64,000 bases of DNA from an uncultured Clostridia bacterium (GTDB lineage Bacteria; Bacillota; Clostridia; Oscillospirales; Ruminococcaceae). Shown here one piece after another: positions 51,375-58,953 of the stretch. The notes under the pieces are model-generated. The model was given only the letters and a program-made list of their open reading frames with translations, searched no databases and was not told the DNA's origin. Every line of letters begins with the position of its first letter. Position 1 is the stretch's first letter. The position numbers were made by a program, and so were the translations under genes. Location: contig CALZUA010000003.1 of NCBI GenBank assembly GCA_945829235.1, positions 1 to 64,000 on the forward strand, in the 5' to 3' direction.

Positions 51375-51997
51375 GCTCTAACATCCTTTCTGCTGCCAAT
51401 AAGACGCTGTTCTTTCTTCATCACGATTAATTTCAAAACCAAATTAACGACAAGCAAAACAGTTGCAAGAAGGAGCAAACCAAACACAACTAACGAAGCA
51501 TCGAACCAGAAAGTTGAATCGGAGTAAGAAGTTCCCCACAGTTCAGCATGAGCCTTAAGAGCCTCGAAATCGATTTTAAGGAATTGCTCCTTATAACCTG
51601 CGATGCTGGTAATAGCCCAGACAGAAACAGCAATACTGCTTATCGTAGATAACGCCACTGACACAAAGTTACCGATGTAATACTTTCTGCGAGAGTGGGT
51701 GCAAGTGATAAACAAAATAAGATTAATAATTATCAACCCAATTCCGGCAATAGTGAGAAGAGAGTTGAAATTCGGATTTGTAAAAGCGTTAGTTTCGGGA
51801 TCATAGCCCTGCATCACATAGTAAATCTGAGAACCCTCAACAGTTGTAGCAGATAAATCCTCAAGATCGGTCATAGTGAGGTAAAGGCTGTCATACAAGT
51901 CGGTCAGAAGACCTAAAGAATAGATAAATACGATTGCCGACGCTACGAGCATCAGGAAGCATACTATCTTCTGAAATTTCATTTGTTTTTTATACAT
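51371..51997 (-). CDS. Uncharacterised four-span membrane protein, pectin operon
   Basis: A 208-residue protein with four membrane helices (about 10-32, 80-100, 108-130, 165-188). A 45-residue polar loop after helix 1 (DLYDSLYLTMTDLEDLSATTVEGSQIYYVMQGYDPE) is probably outside the cell and could touch the binding protein. Basic residues at both ends are cytoplasmic-looking. AAAGGAAGG precedes the ATG. It follows the lipoprotein gene after a stem-loop region and overlaps the next gene. Family unknown. Confidence 0.72.
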   Translation of the reverse strand: MYKKQMKFQKIVCFLMLVASAIVFIYSLGLLTDLYDSLYLTMTDLEDLSATTVEGSQIYYVMQGYDPETNAFTNPNFNSLLTIAGIGLIIINLILFITCTHSRRKYYIGNFVSVALSTISSIAVSVWAITSIAGYKEQFLKIDFEALKAHAELWGTSYSDSTFWFDASLVVFGLLLLATVLLVVNLVLKLIVMKKEQRLIGSRKDVRA

Positions 51998-52023
51998 AAA
52001 GACCTTCCTTTTTATATTGATGG

Positions 52024-52045
52024 AAGGGGAGGGAATTCTCCCCTT
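52024..52045 (-). promoter_or_regulatory. Stem-loop after the pectin lipoprotein gene
   Basis: AAGGGGAG pairs perfectly with CTCCCCTT around GGAATT (reverse on the transcript). No T run follows, so read-through is expected. A second GC-rich structured block with repeated CGCGGTA lies at about 52078-52119, between this stem and the lipoprotein stop. Probably raises binding-protein mRNA over downstream genes. Confidence 0.5.
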
Positions 52046-52143
52046 CGCAACAACATAATGTGGATTCTCGCGTCACCGCGCGGTATCCGTATTTCGCGGT
52101 AGCCGCGCCGCGCCGCGTATGATTGGTTTGCCTTTAAGTGAAA

Positions 52144-54354
52144 TTAGCCGTTAATCTCGTTGTAGTACTTAACGAGCTTCTCCCATGCACCCTGCTTGAA
52201 TGCGAGGTACTGGTCGCCCTTCCAGGTGGTCTTAACGGTGTTGATGGTTTCAGCTGCAGAAGCAGTTCCTTCGCCGGAGAAGCCGCCTACGATGATATCG
52301 CAGAGGAGGTTCTTCTGATCCTTGGAAGTACTGAAGTTACCGTTGCTGCTGAGCTCAGTGAACTCAGAAATCTTATCGTTCTCAACCTTAGTGGTAGGAA
52401 GAACGGTAGGAACGGAGGTGTACCAAGGATTGGAAGCGAGAGCGAGCTCAGGGTGCTTGATAGTGCCGAGAGCGATTGCGTTGGAGATGTATCCTGCGCC
52501 TTCCTTACCAACCTCGTGAGTGCACTGATACTCGAAGGACTGGCTCTTAACGAAGCTCAGGGTAGAACCGAGGTAGAAACGAGCGTAGTTGGTGTAGTTG
52601 CCGCCTGCCTTATCCCAAAGCTCAGCATAAGTAGCGTCAGCAATTACAGGCCAATCCTGACCGTTGAACTTAAATGTTTCAAAGGTGCCGTCAGCCTTGG
52701 TCTTGATGAACTCCTTAGGACCATAGGACATCAAAATCTGACCCTCGGGGCTGTAAGCATAGTCGATGAGGGAGAGCAGAGCGTTGAGCTTGTTCTTGTC
52801 ATCGCCGACACCAGCCTTGGAGATTGCCCAACCATCGGTCTTAACAGAACGCCAAGACTCGGTGAATCTCATCATCTGTTCGCCGGTACCGTCATTCCAT
52901 CTAGCAACAGGAACCATAACTGCCATGTACTTCTCGCCTGTCTGACCATCCTGGTTGAGAGCGGACTTATTGTACAGGGTCTGAGTCTGGTTGTAGTCGT
53001 AGTGCATAAAGCCGAGGTCGTTCTTAAGCTCGGTTTCAGATGTTTCCTTGGAAGCATCGAGGTAAGACTGAGCGATAAGACCTTCCTTAGCCATGCTGTT
53101 CATTCTTTCAAGAGCAACATAGGTAGCTTCCTCGGTGCGAGCATCGTGAAGCTTGTTGTCGTTACCTACATAGAGGTAATCCTGACGGGACTCAAGGCCG
53201 CGTACGCCGAAGAGAGTGCCGGCAAAGCGGAACATATCAACACGGCGCTGGTTGTTGCTATCATCACGGCTGAAGATACCCTGAATCTTATCGGTTCCGT
53301 TAAGAGTCTGAGAGTTAGAGGTTACGCAACGGAGAAGAGCAACGAGCTCATCAGCGTCCCAAGCAGCGTTCTGACCGCAGAAGAGGTCGGAACGAGTGGT
53401 TCCGTAGTAGCCGTTGTAAGCTTCATCGATGTACTTACGGAGCATATTAACAGCCTCAACGCCGGACATAGCACCCTTGTCGTTCATCTTCTGAACGATG
53501 TTGCCAGCCTTGTCGTAGTCCTTGCTAATCTTCTCGGTACCGGAGCCGTCCTTCTTTACAACCTCAACCTCAACCTTGCCGGAAGTAGGCATATAAGGAG
53601 TGTAAACGGGAGTCTTGGTGTTAGCGCTTGCGGTAGCGGTGAACTCACCCTCGCCGTCGAGGAGCTTCTGAACCCAGTCAACTCTCATAAGAGGCATACG
53701 CTCGATATCGTTTACACCGTCGAAGTAAGGCGAGAAGTAGATAGCGCCCTTAGAGGAGCCGGAAGTCGAGCTGGTGATAGACAGACGAACGATAGGATTA
53801 GCTTCGAGATAAGCCTTGAAGTTAGGCATGCTGTCGATATACTCAGCAATGTTAATGAGCTGACCTGCAGAACCAGCCTCACCAGCGGTGGAAGCGGGAA
53901 CGCAAACCATATCAACCTGGTCGAGCTGTTCTTTCCAGAAAGCCCACTCCTTAGCAGCGGAGCCTGCGCCTGTGAACTTGTCTTCAAACTTTACATTAAG
54001 AATGTTCTGGAGTTCTTCCCAAGTAGGCTTGAGGTCACCGGTGTTGTAGGTCTTGCCGTTTGCAAGAGTGATACCTTCCTTAGCAGTATCTGCATCGAAA
54101 GTGATACCGGTATTCGGCTTCTGATAGCCGGTAGCCATACGGAGAACAGTTCCGTTTGCATACTCGAGCTTGGGAGCTTCGGGAGCAGAGGAGCTGCTCT
54201 CAGTGGAAGAGGTGCTGGACTCGCTCTTAGAGCTGGAAGAGCTGGAAGAGCTTGTGCTTGTGTTGCTGTTTCCCGGAGTGTTACAGCCTGTGAGGAGCGT
54301 TGCACTCGCGAGAACTGCCGACATAACCGATGCGGCAATCTTTGATGTTTTCAT
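52144..54354 (-). CDS. Large sugar-binding lipoprotein of the oligogalacturonide importer
   Basis: A 736-residue solute-binding protein. The signal peptide ends in lipobox LLTGC (Cys about 24), followed by a Ser-rich linker (SSSSSSKSESSTSS) and the binding domain (ANGTVLRMATGYQKPNTGITFD...YTPYMPTSGKVEVEV...VQKLLDGEGEF). It is larger than usual (500-600), with insertions in the first lobe. AAAGGAGG precedes the ATG. It follows the two permease genes and precedes four small membrane proteins and the ATPase. Pectin oligomers are the inferred ligand, from gene context. Confidence 0.88.
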   Translation of the reverse strand: MKTSKIAASVMSAVLASATLLTGCNTPGNSNTSTSSSSSSSSKSESSTSSTESSSSAPEAPKLEYANGTVLRMATGYQKPNTGITFDADTAKEGITLANGKTYNTGDLKPTWEELQNILNVKFEDKFTGAGSAAKEWAFWKEQLDQVDMVCVPASTAGEAGSAGQLINIAEYIDSMPNFKAYLEANPIVRLSITSSTSGSSKGAIYFSPYFDGVNDIERMPLMRVDWVQKLLDGEGEFTATASANTKTPVYTPYMPTSGKVEVEVVKKDGSGTEKISKDYDKAGNIVQKMNDKGAMSGVEAVNMLRKYIDEAYNGYYGTTRSDLFCGQNAAWDADELVALLRCVTSNSQTLNGTDKIQGIFSRDDSNNQRRVDMFRFAGTLFGVRGLESRQDYLYVGNDNKLHDARTEEATYVALERMNSMAKEGLIAQSYLDASKETSETELKNDLGFMHYDYNQTQTLYNKSALNQDGQTGEKYMAVMVPVARWNDGTGEQMMRFTESWRSVKTDGWAISKAGVGDDKNKLNALLSLIDYAYSPEGQILMSYGPKEFIKTKADGTFETFKFNGQDWPVIADATYAELWDKAGGNYTNYARFYLGSTLSFVKSQSFEYQCTHEVGKEGAGYISNAIALGTIKHPELALASNPWYTSVPTVLPTTKVENDKISEFTELSSNGNFSTSKDQKNLLCDIIVGGFSGEGTASAAETINTVKTTWKGDQYLAFKQGAWEKLVKYYNEING

Positions 54355-54470
54355 TTTTTTCCTCCTTTAGGAATGTTCTGGAATAATTAGGGCTTGAACC
54401 CTTTTCTGTCCTGCGGTATAAACCGCGTCTATATCAACCGCACATACAAAGTACGAATTGACAACATTGA

Positions 54471-55370
54471 TTAACCCTTAACGCCGCCTGCGTTAACACC
54501 CTTAGCGAAGTATTTCTGAATAAAGGGATAGATGATAAGGATAGGAACGATGGAGCAGATGATGAGCGCATAGATAGCCGAATCCGTTGCGTAGGTGGGG
54601 TGCAGGTTGCTCCAGCCTGCCGTGAAATCGGGGTCCGTATAGTCCTCGAGTCTTCTACGGATAAATACCATCAGCGGGTACTCGTTTGAGTTGTTAATCA
54701 TCTGTCTTGCCCAGAAGTAACCGTTCCAACGAGAAATACCGAAGAAGAGCGAAACGGTAGCGATAATGGACTTGCTCATAGGAATGTAAACTCTCCAGAG
54801 GACCTGCATTTCGGTTGCACCATCGACGATAGCCGCCTCTTCGATTTCGCTCGGGACGCCCTCGAACGAGTTTCTCAGAAGGATAATGTTCATAGCCGCC
54901 ATACCCATTGCGATAACGACGAGCCACTTATCGTCCATAATACCCATCGCGTTAAACACCTGCTTGGTGTTGATGTAGTTCAGATACTGAGGAACCATAC
55001 CTGCGCTGAACCACATGGTGAACACGAGGAAGAAGTTGAAGCCCTTACGGAAGAGCAAGCGCTTTTTGGAAAGTGCATACGCGCCGAGGATAGACAAACC
55101 AACTTCCCAAATTGTACCGTAGAAGGTAAGGAAAAGCGTGTTTGTGTAGGAGTTCCAGAACATATTGTCGTTAAACGTTTCGGAAAAAGCGTCGAACTGG
55201 ATATCCTTAGGCAAAAGCACCAGTCTGTTGTATTCAACCGCCTCGCGACCGCTTATCGAAGCCGAAATGGTGTAGATAAACGGATACAGACAGCAGATAG
55301 CGAATACAGTAAGTAAAGTGTAGCTTATTATTTTAAAAACAAGCTCGGAAATTTCAAGTCTTCTTTTCAT
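54471..55370 (-). CDS. LplC/YtcP-type ABC permease
   Basis: A 299-residue permease with six helices. EAA loop: FEGVPSEIEEAAIVDGATEMQVLWRVYIPMSKS. The C-terminus YFAKGVNAGGVKG is the group's hallmark. Partner of the next-upstream LplB-type permease, twelve bases away; AGAGG before the ATG. The gap to the lipoprotein gene contains a small GCGGT-ATAA-ACCGC hairpin (54413-54426). Confidence 0.9.
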   Translation of the reverse strand: MKRRLEISELVFKIISYTLLTVFAICCLYPFIYTISASISGREAVEYNRLVLLPKDIQFDAFSETFNDNMFWNSYTNTLFLTFYGTIWEVGLSILGAYALSKKRLLFRKGFNFFLVFTMWFSAGMVPQYLNYINTKQVFNAMGIMDDKWLVVIAMGMAAMNIILLRNSFEGVPSEIEEAAIVDGATEMQVLWRVYIPMSKSIIATVSLFFGISRWNGYFWARQMINNSNEYPLMVFIRRRLEDYTDPDFTAGWSNLHPTYATDSAIYALIICSIVPILIIYPFIQKYFAKGVNAGGVKG

Positions 55371-55382
55371 ACATAAACCTCT

Positions 55383-56441
55383 TTAATAGAGAGATGTGTT
55401 GGAAGCCTTACGCGCGATTGTGTTCGCACCGATAACCAACAGCATTCCTATAACGTTATTCATCATTTCTGCCGCAGATGCCAATCCCTGTGACGTACCC
55501 ACAATACCGTTTCTTTGAGAGAACGTCGAAACAACGTCGGCAGTCATATATGTTTTGGGGTTGTACAAAAGCAAAACTTTTTCGTAGCCTATATTCAGCA
55601 AAGTACCAATCTTTGTGATAAGCATAATAACAACCGTGGAAAGGATACTCGGAAGGACAACGTATCTCATCTGAGCCATCTTTCCTGCGCCGTCAATCTG
55701 TGCGGCTTCGTATCGAGTCGGAGCAATTGCGATAATCGCGGCGAAGAAGACGATACTGTCGTAGCCTGCTGTTTCCCAGATACCGCTTATCTGATAGATA
55801 CCGCGGAAGAACGACGGGTTATTGAGCAATCCGGCAAAAGCTGTTTGCTCGTCAACAGCACCGATAGCAACGAGGAACTGTGAAAGGATACCCATTCCGG
55901 AAGTCTGGGAGCCCTGCTTAACGAGCATCATAACGAGTGAGGTCATTACAACCGTTGACATAAACTTGGGGAGGTATGTAATTACCTGATAAATGCTTCG
56001 AGCAACGTTAGAACGGATTTCGTTGAAGAAGAGCGCGATGATGATGGGCATCGGGAAGCCGAAAACCAATCCGTAGAAGCTCAGCAGGAAGGTATTTCTG
56101 AACGCTCTCCAGAATTCTGCGGAAAGACCGGGGTTTGTTCCGCCGAAGATCAAGGTATTGAAGTACGAGAAACCAGAGTAGAACTGGTCTGCAACAGGTT
56201 TAACGGGGTCGGTAACCTTAAAGCACCCCAACAGCTCGTACATGGGGAAATAACGCCAGAAAAGGAATACGAGAATCATCGGAACGAGCATTAAATACAA
56301 ACGCCAGTCCTTAACCACTGTTCTTGCAACATTGAGCCAGTGGTGCTTCTCAACGTCATCTCGAACAACTTGTTCGGGATTTTCAACGTAGACGCCGTTT
56401 TCCGCGTCGAAAATCAGGTAATCGCTACAAGTAGCCTGCAT
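55383..56441 (-). CDS. LplB-type ABC permease
   Basis: A 352-residue permease. A 50-residue soluble N-terminus (MQATCSDYLIFDAENGVYVENPEQVV) precedes the normal six-helix core (WRLYLMLVPMILVFLFWRYFPMYELLGCF). EAA loop: PTRYEAAQIDGAGKMAQMRYVVLPSIL. AGGAGG lies eight bases before the ATG. It pairs with the LplC-type permease to form the channel of the oligogalacturonide importer. Confidence 0.9.
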   Translation of the reverse strand: MQATCSDYLIFDAENGVYVENPEQVVRDDVEKHHWLNVARTVVKDWRLYLMLVPMILVFLFWRYFPMYELLGCFKVTDPVKPVADQFYSGFSYFNTLIFGGTNPGLSAEFWRAFRNTFLLSFYGLVFGFPMPIIIALFFNEIRSNVARSIYQVITYLPKFMSTVVMTSLVMMLVKQGSQTSGMGILSQFLVAIGAVDEQTAFAGLLNNPSFFRGIYQISGIWETAGYDSIVFFAAIIAIAPTRYEAAQIDGAGKMAQMRYVVLPSILSTVVIMLITKIGTLLNIGYEKVLLLYNPKTYMTADVVSTFSQRNGIVGTSQGLASAAEMMNNVIGMLLVIGANTIARKASNTSLY

Positions 56442-56491
56442 CTTTGAAACCTCCTAAGATTAAGAATTTATTTCAAGAATTAACCTGCACA

Positions 56492-57079
56492 TTAAAGGAC
56501 ATCTGAGTCCTCGCGTCTTTTTCGTTCGTCTTCGGTTCTGATAAGATAGGAAACCTGGTCCTCGAAAAGGCCGTCGGGTTTTCTTGAAATCAGCACCACA
56601 AGAACTGTGAAAACCAGTGTAAGCGAATCCGCAACAAAAAAATCAACGATGGCGGCAAAATCTCCGCCGAAAATCAGGCTTATCGCCCATCTCCCGACCA
56701 TTGTTCCGCAGAAAGCCGTGAAAGCGAAGCCTGCGGTCAAGAGCCAAGATTTTCTGACGCGTTCTTTGCCGAAATACTTGAAGAAGAAAAGCGCCAAGAG
56801 AGCCGCGCAGTTACCGACGCAGTAGATGGCGAATTGCTGGGGGGAAGCGCCCGTAGAGATGCAAAACGCCAGACCGCCGACAACGGCGTGGATAGCCGCC
56901 CAGCCGCCCCATCTCATCATCACGATGCAAACGACCGTGATTGTGGGAGAGAGGGAAAACAGCTGTAACGGGAACCATTTTGAAGCGGCGAGGGAGGTGA
57001 TGACCTCGAATACCGCCAAAATTACCGCCAGCATAGCCAAATCGATGGCTTTATATTGCTTTAACGATAAATTGTTCAT
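56492..57079 (-). CDS. ECF transporter S-component-like membrane protein
   Basis: A 195-residue protein with about five to six helices and a charged C-terminal tail (RTEDERKRREDSDVL). LAMLAVILAVFEVITSLAASKWFPLQLFSLSPTITVVCIVMMRWGGWAAIHAVVGGLAFCISTGAS resembles the substrate-binding S subunits of energy-coupling-factor transporters. No EcfA or EcfT gene is in the window. It is the first gene of the pectin run, 50 bases before the permease genes, so a role linked to this importer or to an uronate-related nutrient is possible. Family call moderate. Confidence 0.65.
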   Translation of the reverse strand: MNNLSLKQYKAIDLAMLAVILAVFEVITSLAASKWFPLQLFSLSPTITVVCIVMMRWGGWAAIHAVVGGLAFCISTGASPQQFAIYCVGNCAALLALFFFKYFGKERVRKSWLLTAGFAFTAFCGTMVGRWAISLIFGGDFAAIVDFFVADSLTLVFTVLVVLISRKPDGLFEDQVSYLIRTEDERKRREDSDVL

Positions 57080-57138
57080 TTGCTCAAATCCTGTACCTGT
57101 TTATTCGGGCAATACCCAATTTTGTAATTTGCCCATTT

Positions 57139-57183
57139 TAACACGTTTTACGAGTTTTTTCGCGTTATATGTTAACGTTTACA
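57139..57183. promoter_or_regulatory. Two CG-centred palindromes, candidate LacI-family operators
   Basis: TAACACGTTTTA (57139-57150) and TGTTAACGTTTACA (57170-57183) are each palindromic except for one base pair and have a central CG, as in LacI/CcpA-type operators. Their centres are 32 bases apart, about three helical turns, and both lie between the predicted transcription start of the pectin run and its first gene, where a bound protein would block elongation. Confidence 0.5.
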
Positions 57184-57206
57184 ACTATTTAAAACTGATT
57201 ATTCTT

Positions 57207-57235
57207 ATATTATCATAAAATTTACAAAAAGTCAA
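57207..57235 (-). promoter_or_regulatory. Promoter of the 24-gene pectin run
   Basis: Minus strand TTGACT (57230-57235), 17-base spacer, TAATAT (57207-57212), about 130 bases before the first gene. I found no equally good promoter inside the run down to uxaC. Confidence 0.65.
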
Positions 57236-57379
57236 TACCAATTTTTCACAAAACGGACAAATTTCAAGAAACAATTTTTTGTTACATCGTTTACATCGGC
57301 GATATTAAAGGTTTTTTCAATATCTCGTCAAATTTTCGCTCAAATCTTTGTATATTTTTCACAAAATAAAATTTTCCTC

Positions 57380-57408
57380 TTGCAATTTCCAAAAAAAGTA
57401 TTTATATT
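57380..57408 (+). promoter_or_regulatory. Promoter of the pectin methylesterase gene
   Basis: TTGCAA (57380-57385), 17-base spacer, TATATT (57403-57408). A TATAAT at 57410-57415 is an alternative -10 with a poorer -35. Confidence 0.5.
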
Positions 57409-57454
57409 ATATAATAGGTATAAATTGCTATATAAATTGCAAAAGGAGAAAAAA

Positions 57455-58363
57455 ATGGAAGAACTTTATTTAACGCCAAGTGACAGCATAAACGAAGCGC
57501 TCGGTCGAGTTAAACCACAAACGAGAATTATTCTCAGCGAGGGTGACTATCGCGAGAAAATCGAGATAACGGTGCCGGATATCGAGATAATCGGGCAAGG
57601 CGCGGGAAAAACGCGGATAATCTACGATGATTACGCGAAAAAAATCGACGAGCAAGGCCGCGAATACGTCACGTTCCGCACCTACACAATTGCCGTTCTC
57701 GCGCCGCGTGTGACGTTCAAGAACCTCACTGTTGAAAACGACGCAAATTTCCCCGAAACCAAGGGACAAGAGGTCGCGCTCACGGTTTACGCCGATGATT
57801 TTTACGCGGAAAACTGCTCCTTCGTATCAACGCAGGACACGATTTTCTGCGGTCCTCTCCCGCCCGACCTTATTGAGCGCTATGACGGCTTCCTGAAGGA
57901 CGAGCTTCGCACCGGCGATTATCAGAAACAGATTTTCCACGACTGTTTCATCTCGGGCAACGTGGATTTCATCTTCGGCTGCGGCGATGCACTTTTCGAC
58001 AACTGCGAGATAAAATCGCTGTTTGACATTCGCGGACACGGTTATACCGCGGCACCCGCTCATTCTCTCGAGCAAAACATCGGCTTCGTGTTCAACGAGT
58101 GCCGCTTCACAGCCGAGGAAAGCGTTGCCGATGGCTCGATTTTTCTTGCAAGACCGTGGCGGGATTACGGGAAATGCTCGTACATCAACTGCACCTACGG
58201 CGCGCACATTTCGCCCGAGGGCTTCGACAAGTGGAACGACACCAACCGCGACAAAACCGCGCGTTTTGCCGAATACGGCGAGAAACCCGCGGGGCGAGTT
58301 CCGTGGAGCAAAACGCTTTCTGAAGCCGAAAAATCCGCGCTCCTCGCCTACTTTTCCAAATAA
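57455..58363 (+). CDS. Pectin methylesterase (CE8), cytoplasmic type
   Basis: A 302-residue beta-helix esterase starting at the ATG at 57455 (MEELYLTPSDSINEAL) with AAAAGGAG upstream; the track's earlier start is unsupported. Catalytic residues are visible: Gln/Asp in STQDTIFCG, Asp in NVDFIFGCGDA and Arg in FLARPWRDYG. It removes methyl groups from galacturonate units. There is no signal peptide, so it would act on imported methylated oligomers before GH28, GH105 and GH4. Divergent from the pectin run and probably co-regulated. Confidence 0.9.
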   Translation: MEELYLTPSDSINEALGRVKPQTRIILSEGDYREKIEITVPDIEIIGQGAGKTRIIYDDYAKKIDEQGREYVTFRTYTIAVLAPRVTFKNLTVENDANFPETKGQEVALTVYADDFYAENCSFVSTQDTIFCGPLPPDLIERYDGFLKDELRTGDYQKQIFHDCFISGNVDFIFGCGDALFDNCEIKSLFDIRGHGYTAAPAHSLEQNIGFVFNECRFTAEESVADGSIFLARPWRDYGKCSYINCTYGAHISPEGFDKWNDTNRDKTARFAEYGEKPAGRVPWSKTLSEAEKSALLAYFSK

Positions 58364-58369
58364 CAACAA

Positions 58370-58398
58370 GGCAGACGCTCTTTAACGTCTGCCTTTTC
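58370..58398 (+). terminator. Terminator of the methylesterase gene
   Basis: GGCAGACG pairs with CGTCTGCC around an eight-base loop, followed by TTTTCCG. It may also serve the convergent vor operon. Confidence 0.75.
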
Positions 58399-58400
58399 CG

Positions 58401-58943
58401 TCAATATTTTTCGCCGAGAATCAGCGCCGCAACGTTTTTCTCAATAAGAGCGGCTCGTTTCGCTGGGATAATTTTCGCGAAGGCATCGAGCAAGGTTTTC
58501 CCGTCGATACCGAAAAGCATCTTCCCGCACTCGCGGATAACCTTCCCGAGCAACACGATATTCCCCATACCGCCGAGCTTTTTCTCCTCGGCAAGCTGTG
58601 ACGCGGGCAACCGGTACACCTCGATGTCCTTTCGGGCAATTTCGGTTGAAGCCAGACTGCTGTCCACGAACACCTTCCCGCCCGATTTCACGCTGTTTAT
58701 AAACTTCTCAACCGACGGGTCATTCATTGCGATAAGGATATCCGGCTCAGTGACGAGCGGGGAGCCTATCGGTTCATCGGACAGGCAAACCGAGCAGTTT
58801 GCCGTACCGCCGCGCATTTCCGGACCATAGCTCGGCAACCAAGATATTTCCACATCCTTCATCATCGCGCCGTACGCGAGGCACTTCCCCGCAAAAAGCG
58901 CGCCCTGACCGCCAAAGCCCGAGATTATGATTTCTGTCAACAT
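58401..58943 (-). CDS. 2-oxoacid:ferredoxin oxidoreductase, gamma subunit
   Basis: Start at the ATG at 58943 (MLTEIIISGFGGQGALFAGKCLAYGAM), with GAGG upstream, giving 180 residues. GFGGQG and SYGPEMRGGTANCSV are signatures of the gamma subunit in Vor/Kor enzymes. With the alpha, beta and ferredoxin subunits it oxidatively decarboxylates a 2-oxoacid (branched-chain or 2-oxoglutarate) to its CoA ester, reducing ferredoxin, or runs in reverse for amino-acid synthesis. Last gene of the operon. Confidence 0.9.
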   Translation of the reverse strand: MLTEIIISGFGGQGALFAGKCLAYGAMMKDVEISWLPSYGPEMRGGTANCSVCLSDEPIGSPLVTEPDILIAMNDPSVEKFINSVKSGGKVFVDSSLASTEIARKDIEVYRLPASQLAEEKKLGGMGNIVLLGKVIRECGKMLFGIDGKTLLDAFAKIIPAKRAALIEKNVAALILGEKY

Positions 58944-58953
58944 TCCGCTCACC

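Larger units (their letters stand above)
57080..57454. other. Divergent control region of the pectin genes
   Basis: No gene is visible. The region carries the minus-strand promoter of the pectin run, the plus-strand promoter of the methylesterase, two CG-centred palindromes, a related TGTTACATCGTTTACA at 57280-57296, and the 13-base direct repeat ATTTTTCACAAAA at 57241-57253 and 57354-57366. It is very AT-rich. Confidence 0.6.

Noticed and set aside
52138-54345. 735-residue plus-strand ORF
   Set aside because: It is the exact complement of the lipoprotein gene; the length follows from codon bias on the coding strand and the translation shows no domain.
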